DNA of 17,283 nt from Bacillota bacterium (GTDB lineage: Bacteria > Bacillota > Clostridia > Lachnospirales > Cellulosilyticaceae), in NCBI GenBank assembly GCA_023412455.1, contig JAEYNQ010000016.1, positions 1 to 17,283 of the forward strand, written 5' to 3'. Within the stretch, counting starts at the first letter, position 1. Each line of letters starts with the position of its first letter. Positions 5,918 through 13,452 of this stretch are shown here, piece after piece. The position numbers and the translations under genes are program-made. The notes beneath the pieces are model-generated. The model saw nothing but the letters and a program-made list of their open reading frames with translations. It was not told the DNA's origin and made no database searches.

Positions 5918-8357
5918 AAAAAGATTTAGAAGTTTAAGCGTGTTACTGACAATGGTACTTGTATTAAGTATGCTTTTACCTTGTACGAGCTTTGCAGCAG
6001 AAAGTAAGGTACTTATTCTCGATACAAGCCATACGACTTCACAATTAGTGGAAGGGGATGCCATTAGCGCTCAAATCAAATTCTGCCCTAGCACGCAAGC
6101 CCTAAAGATAACGGGGGTAGAAGTGAGTGGAACAGCAGTAGATCAAACCCATTTTTCTTATTCTTTAACAGATGGCAATGAGAAGGACATGGATGGGGAG
6201 ACCTTTGGAATTGGACAAATAGGTTATGCTACCTTAAGGGGAATAACCTATTCAGGCAACGGTTCTGAATTCACAGTTACTCTGAAATATGAAGGAGGCT
6301 CTGTGCAACAAAAGTTCTCACTTGATACCCTTAGTAAGGAAGATATTCAAGGGGCTCTCTTATTAGATTCAAGTATTTCAAGCAATATGAGTGCCACAAT
6401 AAAGGCTGGAGAAACTAAACAACTTTCTTTACAAATCAAAAATAGTAGTAGTAATACGATTAAAAAGGGTATTGCGAAAATAAGCTTAGCAGATGCTGTA
6501 GTGGGATTAAGTATTAAAGAAGGTCAATACATAGAATTAGGCAGTATAAATTCTAAGGCAACCAAAACCATTAGCTTTACGGTACAAGCAGACAACACTG
6601 TTAAAGCAGGGACCTATAAAGTTAACGTGGAATTAAATGGTATCAAACAAGTACTTCAATTACAAGTAGATAGTGCAGTGACACCACCTCTTATTGAATT
6701 AAGTATTGCCAAGGATCAGGTGTTTAAATTAGGAGAGGTTAATGATTTAACCCTTCAAGTAAAAAATGCTGGAGGGAAATTAGCTAAAAACATTAAACTT
6801 CAAGTAAAAAACCAAAAGGATGTAGCCCTTGTAGGAACCAGCAATGTTCAGTACATAGCTTCTTTAGGAGCAGGAAATACCACCTCTTTAGAAAGTCAAA
6901 TTCAATTAGATAGTCACACCAGTACCAATCTGGTTTTATTAGAAGTAGGTCTTGTTTACTACAATGAAGCAGGAGAAGAATATACAGATACCCAATCTAT
7001 ATACCTGAATACAAACAGCTTAACCACATCAGGAGAAGTAAGTATTAGTCATGTAAAAGGGCCAAGTGGGACTTATAGTCCAAATCAAAACTTCAGCTTA
7101 AGCTTTGATGTAAAAAGTGAAGGTACAGCTAAAAATGTAAAGGTAAGTGTTAATCCACCTAACGCTATCATTCCTAAATCTCAAAGTGTATTTGTGATTC
7201 CTAGCATTAAGGCAGGGGAAACTAGAAGCTATCAAGTGATGTTAGCAGCCACCGAGGATATTACAACCAGTACCTACCCTATCGAGTTATTAGTGGAATA
7301 TACCTATAACGATGAAAAAACCAGTACCCATCAGTATACGAGTGTGGATATAGATAACGAAGGAAATGAAGAAAGCACTAAGCCTAAGGTAATGCTTGGA
7401 CAGTACCAATTAGCACCTGAAATCATAAAGGCTGGAGAGAGCGCAGTACTTACTCTCGACTTTTATAATACACATGCCTCTAAAGAGATTTATAACTTAG
7501 CCATTACTATAGATGCAAATAGTTCAAGTGGTTCAAGTGGTTCAGTAGGTAGTAGTTCCAATAGTTCTGGGAGTTCCAGCAATTCAAGTGGCTCAAGTGG
7601 CTCCAATAGCTCAAGTTCATCTCCTACTTTTATCCCTGTAGGGGGCAGCAATACATTATTTGTAAACAAATTAGCACCAGGTGAAACACAAACGAGACAA
7701 ATAGAATTATCTACTTTAGGAACCACTCCAGCTAAAACCTATTTTGTAGACATTGATATGTCTTATGAGGACAGCAAGGGCAATACAATAAGCTCAACAG
7801 AAACCATTGCTATTCCTGTACAACAAGAGCTAACTATTGATGTGGCTCAAATTCAAATGGGCACCTTAACCCAAGGCAGATCCACCTCTATTACAGCTAC
7901 ACTTTATAATACAGGGAAGGCCGATATTAATAATGTGATGATTTATTTAGAAGGAGAAGGCTTTACTGTGGAGGACAATAAATCCTATCTTTCCAGTTTT
8001 GCAAAAGGGGCGACAGAATATTACTTACCTACTGTTACACCCAATGCATCAGGTAAACTAGAAGCTACATTAGTGATTGAATACGATGACAATACAGGAG
8101 CTAAACAAATCCTTCGCCATCCTTTTGAAATGGAAGTGGTAGAAAGGAATGCCACTAATCCGATGGGCATGATGGGAAAAGAGGGGGCAGTCGGTAGAAA
8201 TGGCATGCCAATGAATGGAGCCATGCCAAATCAAAATCAAGGTGTGAATAAATGGATAATAGTAGGCTTAGCTTTAGCAGTTGCCGCAGGTGCTTTTATA
8301 ACCTTTAAAGTGATTAAGCGAAGAAAACAAATAAAGGAAATGCAGCTTCATGAATAA
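5904..8357 (+). CDS. Exported, membrane-anchored beta-sandwich protein of an ABC system
   Basis: This 817-residue protein begins with a basic, then hydrophobic signal peptide ending near FAA-ES (residues 30-32). The ectodomain shows several repeated modules of about 110-130 residues of the NEW3/CARDB (COG1361-like) type, with recurring signatures such as VKNAGGKLAKNIKL, VKSEGTAKNVKV, LYNTGKADINNVMI and LAPGETQTRQI. A pure Ser/Gly/Asn/Val linker lies at residues 540-573. Near the C-terminus is a Met/Gly-rich stretch (about 752-778) containing GMPMNGAMP, then one membrane helix (about 784-803) and a basic tail (KRRKQIK), so the bulk faces outside. It overlaps the ATPase gene by 14 bases and the permease gene by 8. 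The position between ATPase and permease suggests a structural partner, taking the place of a MacA-like adaptor. No enzyme motif is visible. Domain naming is from pattern recall. Confidence 0.75.
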   Translation: MLQCKKRFRSLSVLLTMVLVLSMLLPCTSFAAESKVLILDTSHTTSQLVEGDAISAQIKFCPSTQALKITGVEVSGTAVDQTHFSYSLTDGNEKDMDGETFGIGQIGYATLRGITYSGNGSEFTVTLKYEGGSVQQKFSLDTLSKEDIQGALLLDSSISSNMSATIKAGETKQLSLQIKNSSSNTIKKGIAKISLADAVVGLSIKEGQYIELGSINSKATKTISFTVQADNTVKAGTYKVNVELNGIKQVLQLQVDSAVTPPLIELSIAKDQVFKLGEVNDLTLQVKNAGGKLAKNIKLQVKNQKDVALVGTSNVQYIASLGAGNTTSLESQIQLDSHTSTNLVLLEVGLVYYNEAGEEYTDTQSIYLNTNSLTTSGEVSISHVKGPSGTYSPNQNFSLSFDVKSEGTAKNVKVSVNPPNAIIPKSQSVFVIPSIKAGETRSYQVMLAATEDITTSTYPIELLVEYTYNDEKTSTHQYTSVDIDNEGNEESTKPKVMLGQYQLAPEIIKAGESAVLTLDFYNTHASKEIYNLAITIDANSSSGSSGSVGSSSNSSGSSSNSSGSSGSNSSSSSPTFIPVGGSNTLFVNKLAPGETQTRQIELSTLGTTPAKTYFVDIDMSYEDSKGNTISSTETIAIPVQQELTIDVAQIQMGTLTQGRSTSITATLYNTGKADINNVMIYLEGEGFTVEDNKSYLSSFAKGATEYYLPTVTPNASGKLEATLVIEYDDNTGAKQILRHPFEMEVVERNATNPMGMMGKEGAVGRNGMPMNGAMPNQNQGVNKWIIVGLALAVAAGAFITFKVIKRRKQIKEMQLHE
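7521..7622 (+). repeat. Ser/Gly/Asn linker-coding low-complexity tract
   Basis: Thirty-four codons encode almost only Ser, Gly and Asn, using mixed AGT/AGC/TCA/TCC codons with repeated AGTTCAAGTGG-like units. It sits between beta-sandwich modules of the ectodomain protein, so it is probably a flexible spacer and a likely length-variable site. Confidence 0.8.
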
Positions 8358-9936
8358 GCTAGACATAGTATTTATGAGTATGCGTAGTTTATGGCGGCGG
8401 AAGCTACGCTCCTCACTAACTATTTTAGGTGTTTTAATTGGGACTTCTTCCATTGTCTTAATGGTCTCTATGGCTTTAGCAATGGACCAAAACTATGAAA
8501 ATCAAATGAATCAATGGGGGGCCCTAACCCTTATTGATGTCACAGAGCAAAGTAATATGGAGGATTTGGTAGAAGTAGAAGAGTTAGATGATGAGGCCAT
8601 TGCTATCTTAGAATCATTGCCCTATGTAGAGAAGGTGATGCCTCGTATAGAAACAAGTATGACCCTTACCATTGGTCAATACGGAACGATGCGAGAAGTA
8701 ACTATTGTAGGTTATGACCCAGGGGAGCTAGAGGCTTTGGGCTATAAGGCAGAAGAAGGGAGAAACTATGAAGAAGGCGAAGTAAATGTGATTCTAGCAG
8801 GGGGTAAGCTCACTGACCAATTAGTTAAAAAGGGGCAACGTGTGGGAAGTAAGACAAGTAGCTCCAGAAGTAATAATCGAAGTAGTGGTTTTGGTAATAT
8901 GTTTAGGGGGAATTCTATGACTAATGGAGGAGGAATACCTGGAGGAGGAATACCCGGAGGAGGAATGCCCGGAGGAGGAATGCCCGGAGGAGGAATGCCT
9001 GCAGGAGGAATACCTGGAGGAATGCCCGGAGGTGGGATGCCTTTTGGAGATCCTATGATGGGTGGAAATAGAGGAGTACAAGAGGAAGAGACAGAGTATG
9101 ATTTGTTTAATGATCCAGTAAGCCTTACCTTTAATACCTTTACCTTCCGAACGGGAAATAATACATTAATGGGGCCAGGAGCCTCCTCAGTTAGCAGTAC
9201 CACTTCTACACCTAAGCCCATTAGTGCACAGATTGTAGGTGTTTTAGCCAGTGGCAATACCGATACAGATGATTGCATTTTTATGCCAAGAGAAATGGTT
9301 TTGAAGCTTATCAAACAAAAAGCTATTCTTACAGCTAAACAAACAGGGGAGGCGCCACAGACAACTGTGGAAACCTATGATTCAGTTATTGTTAAGGTAA
9401 CGGATTCGGAGAAAGTCACAATGGTTCAAAATATCATTGAACAGGTGGGTTTTAAAACCTCTGGGGCCCAAGATACACTGGAAGAAATGAAAAATATGTC
9501 TGCTAGTATAGAGCTGATTTTAATGGGAATTGGCGCTATTTCCTTAGTGGTAGCAGCTATTGGGATTACGAATACCATGATGATGTCTATTTACGAACGG
9601 ACAAGAGAAATTGGTGTCATGAAGGTGATTGGGGCAGTTATTTCAGATATTAAACAAATGTTTTTGGTAGAAGCCTCTATTATTGGCTTTTTAGGTGGTG
9701 TTTGTGGAGTAGTTATATGCTATGGTATTTCATGGCTTTTAAATACCTATTGCTTAGATTTTTTTAGTGGGTTAGTAGGGACATCTACAGCGTATGAAAC
9801 CTATGTTTCCATTATACCCCTAGAATTAGCACTGGCCTCTATTGTGTTTGCTACTGTTATTGGACTTATAGCAGGCTATATGCCTGCCAAAAGGGCGACA
9901 CAGCTCTCTGCTTTAACAGCTATTAAAACAGAGTAA
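8350..9936 (+). CDS. MacB-type (FtsX-fold) ABC permease with Gly/Met/Pro-rich insert
   Basis: This 528-residue protein has the MacB layout: first membrane helix (about 18-45) after an RRKLRSSLTILGVLIG entry motif, a long external MacB_PCD domain, then three C-terminal helices with the FtsX motif IYERTREIGVMKVIGA and the ending AKRATQLSALTAIKTE. The external domain is longer than in typical MacB-like permeases of about 400 residues because of an insert at about 165-245. This holds a Ser/Arg/Asn run and then eight GGGMP/GGGIP-like units (193-231). The start overlaps the ectodomain gene by 8 bases. Together with the ATPase it should form a homodimeric mechanotransmission complex; the ectodomain protein probably joins it. 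Substrate unknown. A hairpin at 9991-10045 probably ends the operon. Confidence 0.92.
   Translation: MNKLDIVFMSMRSLWRRKLRSSLTILGVLIGTSSIVLMVSMALAMDQNYENQMNQWGALTLIDVTEQSNMEDLVEVEELDDEAIAILESLPYVEKVMPRIETSMTLTIGQYGTMREVTIVGYDPGELEALGYKAEEGRNYEEGEVNVILAGGKLTDQLVKKGQRVGSKTSSSRSNNRSSGFGNMFRGNSMTNGGGIPGGGIPGGGMPGGGMPGGGMPAGGIPGGMPGGGMPFGDPMMGGNRGVQEEETEYDLFNDPVSLTFNTFTFRTGNNTLMGPGASSVSSTTSTPKPISAQIVGVLASGNTDTDDCIFMPREMVLKLIKQKAILTAKQTGEAPQTTVETYDSVIVKVTDSEKVTMVQNIIEQVGFKTSGAQDTLEEMKNMSASIELILMGIGAISLVVAAIGITNTMMMSIYERTREIGVMKVIGAVISDIKQMFLVEASIIGFLGGVCGVVICYGISWLLNTYCLDFFSGLVGTSTAYETYVSIIPLELALASIVFATVIGLIAGYMPAKRATQLSALTAIKTE
8926..9042 (+). repeat. 15-base tandem repeats encoding GGGMP/GGGIP
   Basis: Eight units of GGAGGAGGAATGCCC-like sequence run in frame (the seventh lacks one Gly codon). 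Units differ by third-base changes and ATA/ATG swaps, so they are not recent perfect copies. Each unit resembles a Shine-Dalgarno sequence followed by ATG or ATA. Confidence 0.9.
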
Positions 9937-9990
9937 AATATTTGTGAGAAGAACATTACCCTTTAATGCATTATGAATTTTACCGTTTTC

Positions 9991-10045
9991 TATAAACAAT
10001 ATAAAAAGCTAGGCTTCTAAGGGTCTAGCTTTTATATTGTTTATA
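9991..10045. terminator. Long AT-rich hairpin after the ABC operon
   Basis: Arms of 22 and 21 bases (9991-10012 and 10025-10045) pair fully except for one bulged A, with a 12-base loop. The GC-richer core AGCTAG/CTAGCT is followed by TTTT and preceded by AAAAA, so it could stop transcripts from either side. The remaining gap up to 10172 is very AT-rich; apart from a candidate promoter I see nothing in it. Confidence 0.65.
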
Positions 10046-10099
10046 TAATTTGTAATATTATAATAAATATAACTTTATGATATTGTTATTTTACTTGGT

Positions 10100-10127
10100 T
10101 TGTACTATTCTCTAGTTTATATATACT
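10100..10127 (+). promoter_or_regulatory. Weak candidate promoter for the SDR gene
   Basis: TTGTAC, a 16-base spacer and TATACT (10122-10127) lie 45 bases before the SDR start. The region is so AT-rich that -10-like boxes are common, so this is tentative. Confidence 0.3.
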
Positions 10128-10172
10128 ACGTTTTTATAAAATCTTAGAGTTAAGAGAGGTAGGAAAGAGACA

Positions 10173-10913
10173 ATGAATAAGGTCTTGAATGGAAAAGTGA
10201 TTGTTATTACTGGAGGGGGTAGAGGAATTGGGAGGGCAATGGCCCTTACCTATAGTAAAAATGGAGCGACTGTTTGTTGTATTGCAAGACATATAGATGA
10301 ACTGGAGGAGACGGTTTCTTTCATCCAGAGTATGGGAGGAACGGCAATGGCTATTGCTTGTGATGTGACACATTACCAAGAAATAGAAGAAGCCTTTGCA
10401 CAAGTTGAAAAAAGTTTTAAGGGTGTTGATATTGTGGTGATTAATGCAGGCATAGATTGTGACAGTGCATCTGTAGAGGATTTAGATATTCATTTATGGG
10501 AAAGTGTAATAAATGTGAATCTGACAGGTGCTTTTTATACAGCAAGAGCAGCTATCCCCTACTTAAAAGAAAGAAAGGGTGGAAAAATAATAACATTAGG
10601 TTCTGGAATAGGCCATAAGGGAAGAGCAAACAAAGCACCTTACGCGTGTTCAAAAGCAGGATTATGGATGCTAACCCGAGTGCTTGCCCAAGAATTAAGT
10701 GATTTTAATATTAGTGTTAATGAATTAATTCCTGGTCCAGTGGATACAAGTATGAAGGACTCGAGTATAAATGATAAAGACTCTGTCTTTCACATGACAG
10801 GGGAATGGGTAAAAAAACCTGAAGACATAGAAAATATAGCACTATTTCTTGCTACTCAACCATTAATAGGGCCTACAGCTCAAAGCTTTAGCTTGATGAG
10901 GCGTGATCTATAG
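10173..10913 (+). CDS. SDR-family NAD(P)-dependent oxidoreductase
   Basis: This 246-residue classical short-chain dehydrogenase has the Rossmann glycine motif TGGGRGIG (13-20), the NAG motif (91-93), and the active-site set Asn114, Ser144, Tyr157 and Lys161 (YACSK). Length and motifs fit FabG-like or sugar/polyol dehydrogenases; the substrate cannot be told. The C-terminal GPTAQSFSLMRRDL resembles a subgroup of SDRs I recall with a related ending. GAGAGGTAGGA precedes the ATG. It stands alone: hairpins bound it on both sides and its neighbours are unrelated. Its 3' end converges with the CAP-domain gene. Confidence 0.9.
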   Translation: MNKVLNGKVIVITGGGRGIGRAMALTYSKNGATVCCIARHIDELEETVSFIQSMGGTAMAIACDVTHYQEIEEAFAQVEKSFKGVDIVVINAGIDCDSASVEDLDIHLWESVINVNLTGAFYTARAAIPYLKERKGGKIITLGSGIGHKGRANKAPYACSKAGLWMLTRVLAQELSDFNISVNELIPGPVDTSMKDSSINDKDSVFHMTGEWVKKPEDIENIALFLATQPLIGPTAQSFSLMRRDL

Positions 10914-10935
10914 GTTGCAAATAAAGCAAACAACT

Positions 10936-10994
10936 AAAAATAGCAAATACTAAAAGCTGTTGTTAACTTAAGCTCTTGGTATTTGCTATTTTTT
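10936..10994. terminator. Bidirectional terminator between SDR and CAP genes
   Basis: The arms AAAAATAGCAAATAC (10936-10950) and GTATTTGCTATTTTT (10979-10993) pair perfectly. The plus strand ends in a T run for the SDR transcript and the minus strand in a T run for the convergent CAP gene. Confidence 0.85.
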
Positions 10995-11026
10995 AGTAAA
11001 ACAAGTTATTAAAAAGAGTAAAAGAC

Positions 11027-11983
11027 TTATTTAGAAATAAAAAGCTGTGTCCAGTAGTTCCCATTTGCTTCATACCCTATACCTATATGGGTATAACTCG
11101 CATTTAAGATATTAGCACGGTGTCCAGGACTATTCATCCAACCTGTTACAACAGCTTGTGGTGTTTGGTAGCCTTGAGCGATGTTTTCACCTGCACTTTT
11201 ATAGCTAATACCGAAGCTTTTTAGCATATCAAAAGGTGAACCATAGGTAGGGCTAGTATGACTGAAATATTTATTTTTAGCCATATCTGTGGATTTTACA
11301 CGTGCTACTTTTCGAACACTTTCATCCATAGCAAGGGCCTTTAAGCCTTGTTTAGCACGCTCTATATTAACAAGTTCTAACACCTTGTTTTCAAAAGCAA
11401 CTTGAGAAGAAACCTCTACCTCAGGTGTTTCAGTACCAGGAACCTCTACCTCAGGTGTTCCAGTACCAGGAACCTCTACCTCAGGTGCTTCTGCATCAGG
11501 AACATCTGTGTCAGGAGTTTCCATATCAGGAACGTCAACGTCAGGAGTTTCCATATCAGGAACATCTACGTCAGGCGTTTCCATATCAGGAACATCTACG
11601 TCAGGAGTTTCCATATCAGGAGCCTCCATGTCAGGCGTTTCCATATCAGGAGCATCTACGTCAGGGGTTTCCAGATCAGGACACTCAAAGTCCGGTTTTC
11701 CCATACCTGGTTTATTCGTTCCAGGTTTATTACATGATGGAAAATCAAATTCTGGTTTACAAAGACTTTGTATAAGTTCTAAAACAGTATAGCAATTAAA
11801 AGGTTTGGTTAGATAAATATAATCAAAGCACGCATTAGAAGAGCCATTCATGGTGCAAGATGGACGCTTATGAGATGTTACTTGAGAAAGGCAATGAGAA
11901 GTAGGTTTGGCATATAAAGATGTGGTTGCGCTTGAACCTAGGATCATTGCAGCTAAGATAAGTAATGTTTTGTGTAATTTCAT
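11027..11983 (-). CDS. Secreted CAP-domain protein with acidic Pro-repeat stalk
   Basis: The start is ATG at 11983, with AGAGGA 7 bases before it; a TTG seven codons upstream is inside the ribosome-site region and is rejected. The 318-residue protein has a signal peptide ending near SLYA-KP (residue 25), a Cys-containing segment (seven Cys between 31 and 101), an acidic Pro-rich repeat stalk (about 100-192, METPDVDVPD units), and a C-terminal CAP/SCP domain (about 197-318). The CAP domain is of the YkwD type, with NIERAKQGL, FSHTSP, GENIAQGY, GHRANIL and IGIGY motifs. Bacterial CAP proteins are exported and their activity is mostly undefined. No LPXTG or membrane anchor is visible, so it is probably released or held by wall contacts. 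The acidic stalk should be extended. It lies downstream of the second kinase gene but has its own promoter after a terminator. Confidence 0.88.
   Translation of the reverse strand: MKLHKTLLILAAMILGSSATTSLYAKPTSHCLSQVTSHKRPSCTMNGSSNACFDYIYLTKPFNCYTVLELIQSLCKPEFDFPSCNKPGTNKPGMGKPDFECPDLETPDVDAPDMETPDMEAPDMETPDVDVPDMETPDVDVPDMETPDVDVPDMETPDTDVPDAEAPEVEVPGTGTPEVEVPGTETPEVEVSSQVAFENKVLELVNIERAKQGLKALAMDESVRKVARVKSTDMAKNKYFSHTSPTYGSPFDMLKSFGISYKSAGENIAQGYQTPQAVVTGWMNSPGHRANILNASYTHIGIGYEANGNYWTQLFISK
11409..11686 (-). repeat. 30-base tandem repeats coding for the acidic Pro stalk
   Basis: About nine imperfect 30-base units encode decapeptides such as METPDVDVPD, drifting to TPEVEVPGTE toward the CAP domain. 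The copies differ mostly by single bases, the central ones being almost identical, which suggests unit gain and loss by slippage or recombination. Confidence 0.9.
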
Positions 11984-12038
11984 GTTTTTTTCCTCTTCTT
12001 TCAATTCGGATTAAACTTATTACGTATTTGTTGATGCA

Positions 12039-12055
12039 TGTAACAAGTTTGTAAT
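12039..12055 (+). promoter_or_regulatory. WalR-like box before the CAP gene
   Basis: TGTAAC-AAGTT-TGTAAT fits the published WalR (YycF) consensus TGTWAH-N5-TGTWAH exactly. It lies between the candidate -10 box and the start of the CAP gene, in the opposite orientation to the gene. No clear walRK pair is in the window, so the binding protein is inferred. Confidence 0.4.
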
Positions 12056-12059
12056 ATTT

Positions 12060-12087
12060 ATTATACAGACATTTTCAAGAAAAGCAA
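12060..12087 (-). promoter_or_regulatory. Candidate promoter of the CAP gene
   Basis: On the minus strand TTGCTT (12082-12087), a 16-base spacer and a perfect TATAAT (12060-12065) lie about 76 bases before the ATG. The WalR-like box lies just downstream of this -10. Confidence 0.5.
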
Positions 12088-12097
12088 GATATTCAAT

Positions 12098-12131
12098 AAA
12101 AATAAGGGTATCCAGTTTATGGAACACCCTT
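12098..12131 (-). terminator. Terminator after the second kinase gene
   Basis: On the minus strand AAGGGT pairs with ACCCTT (12126-12131 with 12104-12109), with an inner TCC/GGA pairing, followed by ATTTTT (12098-12103). It sits just upstream of the CAP promoter and separates the two transcripts. Confidence 0.7.
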
Positions 12132-12159
12132 AAATATTACATAAATATTAAGTTGGATA

Positions 12160-13452
12160 CTACTTTTCAGGCAAGATGATTTCAAAGGTTGTAGGGCCCT
12201 CAGGGCTAGTTTTTACATGAATGGTTCCGTTGTGCTGATTTACAATGGCCTTGGCAATAGAGAGACCTAAACCATAACCACCAGATTCTCGTGATCTCGA
12301 AGAATCTACACGATAGAAGCGTTCAAAAAGGTAGGGAAGATGCTCTTTGGGAATACCTACTCCTGTATTGCTAACTGAAAGATAAATTTTTTCCTTATGT
12401 TTTTCTAAGCAAAAATCAATACTGCCATTGGCCTCTGTGTTTTTTATGGCATTATCTAAAAGGATAATGGCTAATTGCCTGAGCTTATCTTCATCAGCAA
12501 AGCAAAAAATATTTTCTTCAATTATAAGGTTAAAGGTTTTTCCATTTTCAAAGATGAGAGATTCAAAGGGCAGGCAAACATTCATCATCACATCACTTAG
12601 ATTGAAGGAATGGGCAGTTTCCTTTAAATCTAAAGCATCTAATTTAGCGAGCTCTAAAAGGCTATTAACTAGCTTACTCATACGTCTCGTCTCAAATTGG
12701 ATGTAGGTCAACCATTTATCTTGAGTCCTTACTAGGTCGTCAGGCCTACTGAGTACAGCATCTACATTAGCTGAAATAACAGTTAGAGGTGTTCTAAGTT
12801 CATGAGAGGCATCTGATACGAATTGTTTTTGCTTTTCCCAAGCTTCTGCCATGGGACGTATGGCCCAGGAAGCAAGATAGTAGCTGATAACAAAGAAGAT
12901 ACCCAAGCTGAGAAAGCCAATAATGAGACAAGAGAGGACTAAGCGATGAAAGGTAGCTATCTCTAGTGAGCGATCTAGAAAGACAATAATAGAACCGTAA
13001 GGCTTAGCTTGCTTGAAAAAACGGAGTTCACTATTATCTAATTTTAAAATACCGTTATCTCGAGCTAAGGATTGAACCCGGGAAACCAAGTGTTGAAGTT
13101 GCTCCTTATCTACATCTTCTTCATCCCATAGATTAAATTGTGTTTCAATAATTTGACGAGAAGAATCACATTTTATATAAAAAGTATGATATCTATCCGA
13201 ATTCACTAGAGAAGGGTCACCAGGTGAATTTGGAATATTAGGAAGCTTTGGGTCCTTCGCTTTTATGAGATTAGGAGGTGGCATCTTTAGAGGAGAACCG
13301 TCCCTCTTGGCAATGTCCTTAAGGGTTAGCAAGGATTGCATCCTTCCACCGTTATACATCATGATACAGATACTGGCAAAAAGAGTAACTAAGATACACG
13401 AGAGAAGAGTCATGGTAATAAGTATAAAACGTCTTTTTAGCTTTTTAATCAT
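12160..13452 (-). CDS. Membrane sensor histidine kinase (module 2)
   Basis: This 430-residue kinase starts with ATG overlapping the regulator stop by 4 bases (ATGA), with GGAGG 7 bases before it. It has a membrane helix (about 9-33), an external region of about 135 residues, a second helix (about 170-195), a short linker with no obvious HAMP domain, and a HisKA motif SDASHELRTPLTV with phospho-acceptor His217. The HATPase domain has N box LLDNAIKNT, NTGVGIP, an FERFYRVD F-box and GGYGLGLS. The sensor region begins with a Pro/Lys-rich stretch (about 53-80) and then a mixed alpha/beta segment; no named ligand domain is recognised. The likely partner is the regulator encoded just upstream, and the likely target is the divergent VTC operon. 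Confidence 0.93.
   Translation of the reverse strand: MIKKLKRRFILITMTLLSCILVTLFASICIMMYNGGRMQSLLTLKDIAKRDGSPLKMPPPNLIKAKDPKLPNIPNSPGDPSLVNSDRYHTFYIKCDSSRQIIETQFNLWDEEDVDKEQLQHLVSRVQSLARDNGILKLDNSELRFFKQAKPYGSIIVFLDRSLEIATFHRLVLSCLIIGFLSLGIFFVISYYLASWAIRPMAEAWEKQKQFVSDASHELRTPLTVISANVDAVLSRPDDLVRTQDKWLTYIQFETRRMSKLVNSLLELAKLDALDLKETAHSFNLSDVMMNVCLPFESLIFENGKTFNLIIEENIFCFADEDKLRQLAIILLDNAIKNTEANGSIDFCLEKHKEKIYLSVSNTGVGIPKEHLPYLFERFYRVDSSRSRESGGYGLGLSIAKAIVNQHNGTIHVKTSPEGPTTFEIILPEK

Noticed and set aside
8766..9314. Minus-strand open frame of 182 codons with PPPGIPPPGIP repeats
   Set aside because: It is the reverse reading of the GGGMP-coding repeat in the permease gene; it has no family features and lies wholly inside a well-supported gene.
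5186..9936. Macrolide or antibiotic resistance exporter (MacAB)
   Set aside because: The ATPase and permease only share the MacB fold. There is no MacA adaptor, and the large ectodomain protein points to another role.
11409..11686. Short regular repeats as a possible CRISPR array
   Set aside because: The 30-base units are contiguous, with no unique spacers, and lie in frame in a coding sequence.
11402..11792. Three overlapping open frames on the plus strand with repeated Ser/Gly/Thr, Arg/Asn/Ile or Gln/Glu/Pro peptides
   Set aside because: They are antisense shadows of the 30-base repeat of the CAP gene: a repeat length divisible by three keeps all frames open. No ribosome site supports them, and the minus-strand gene has signal peptide and domain.
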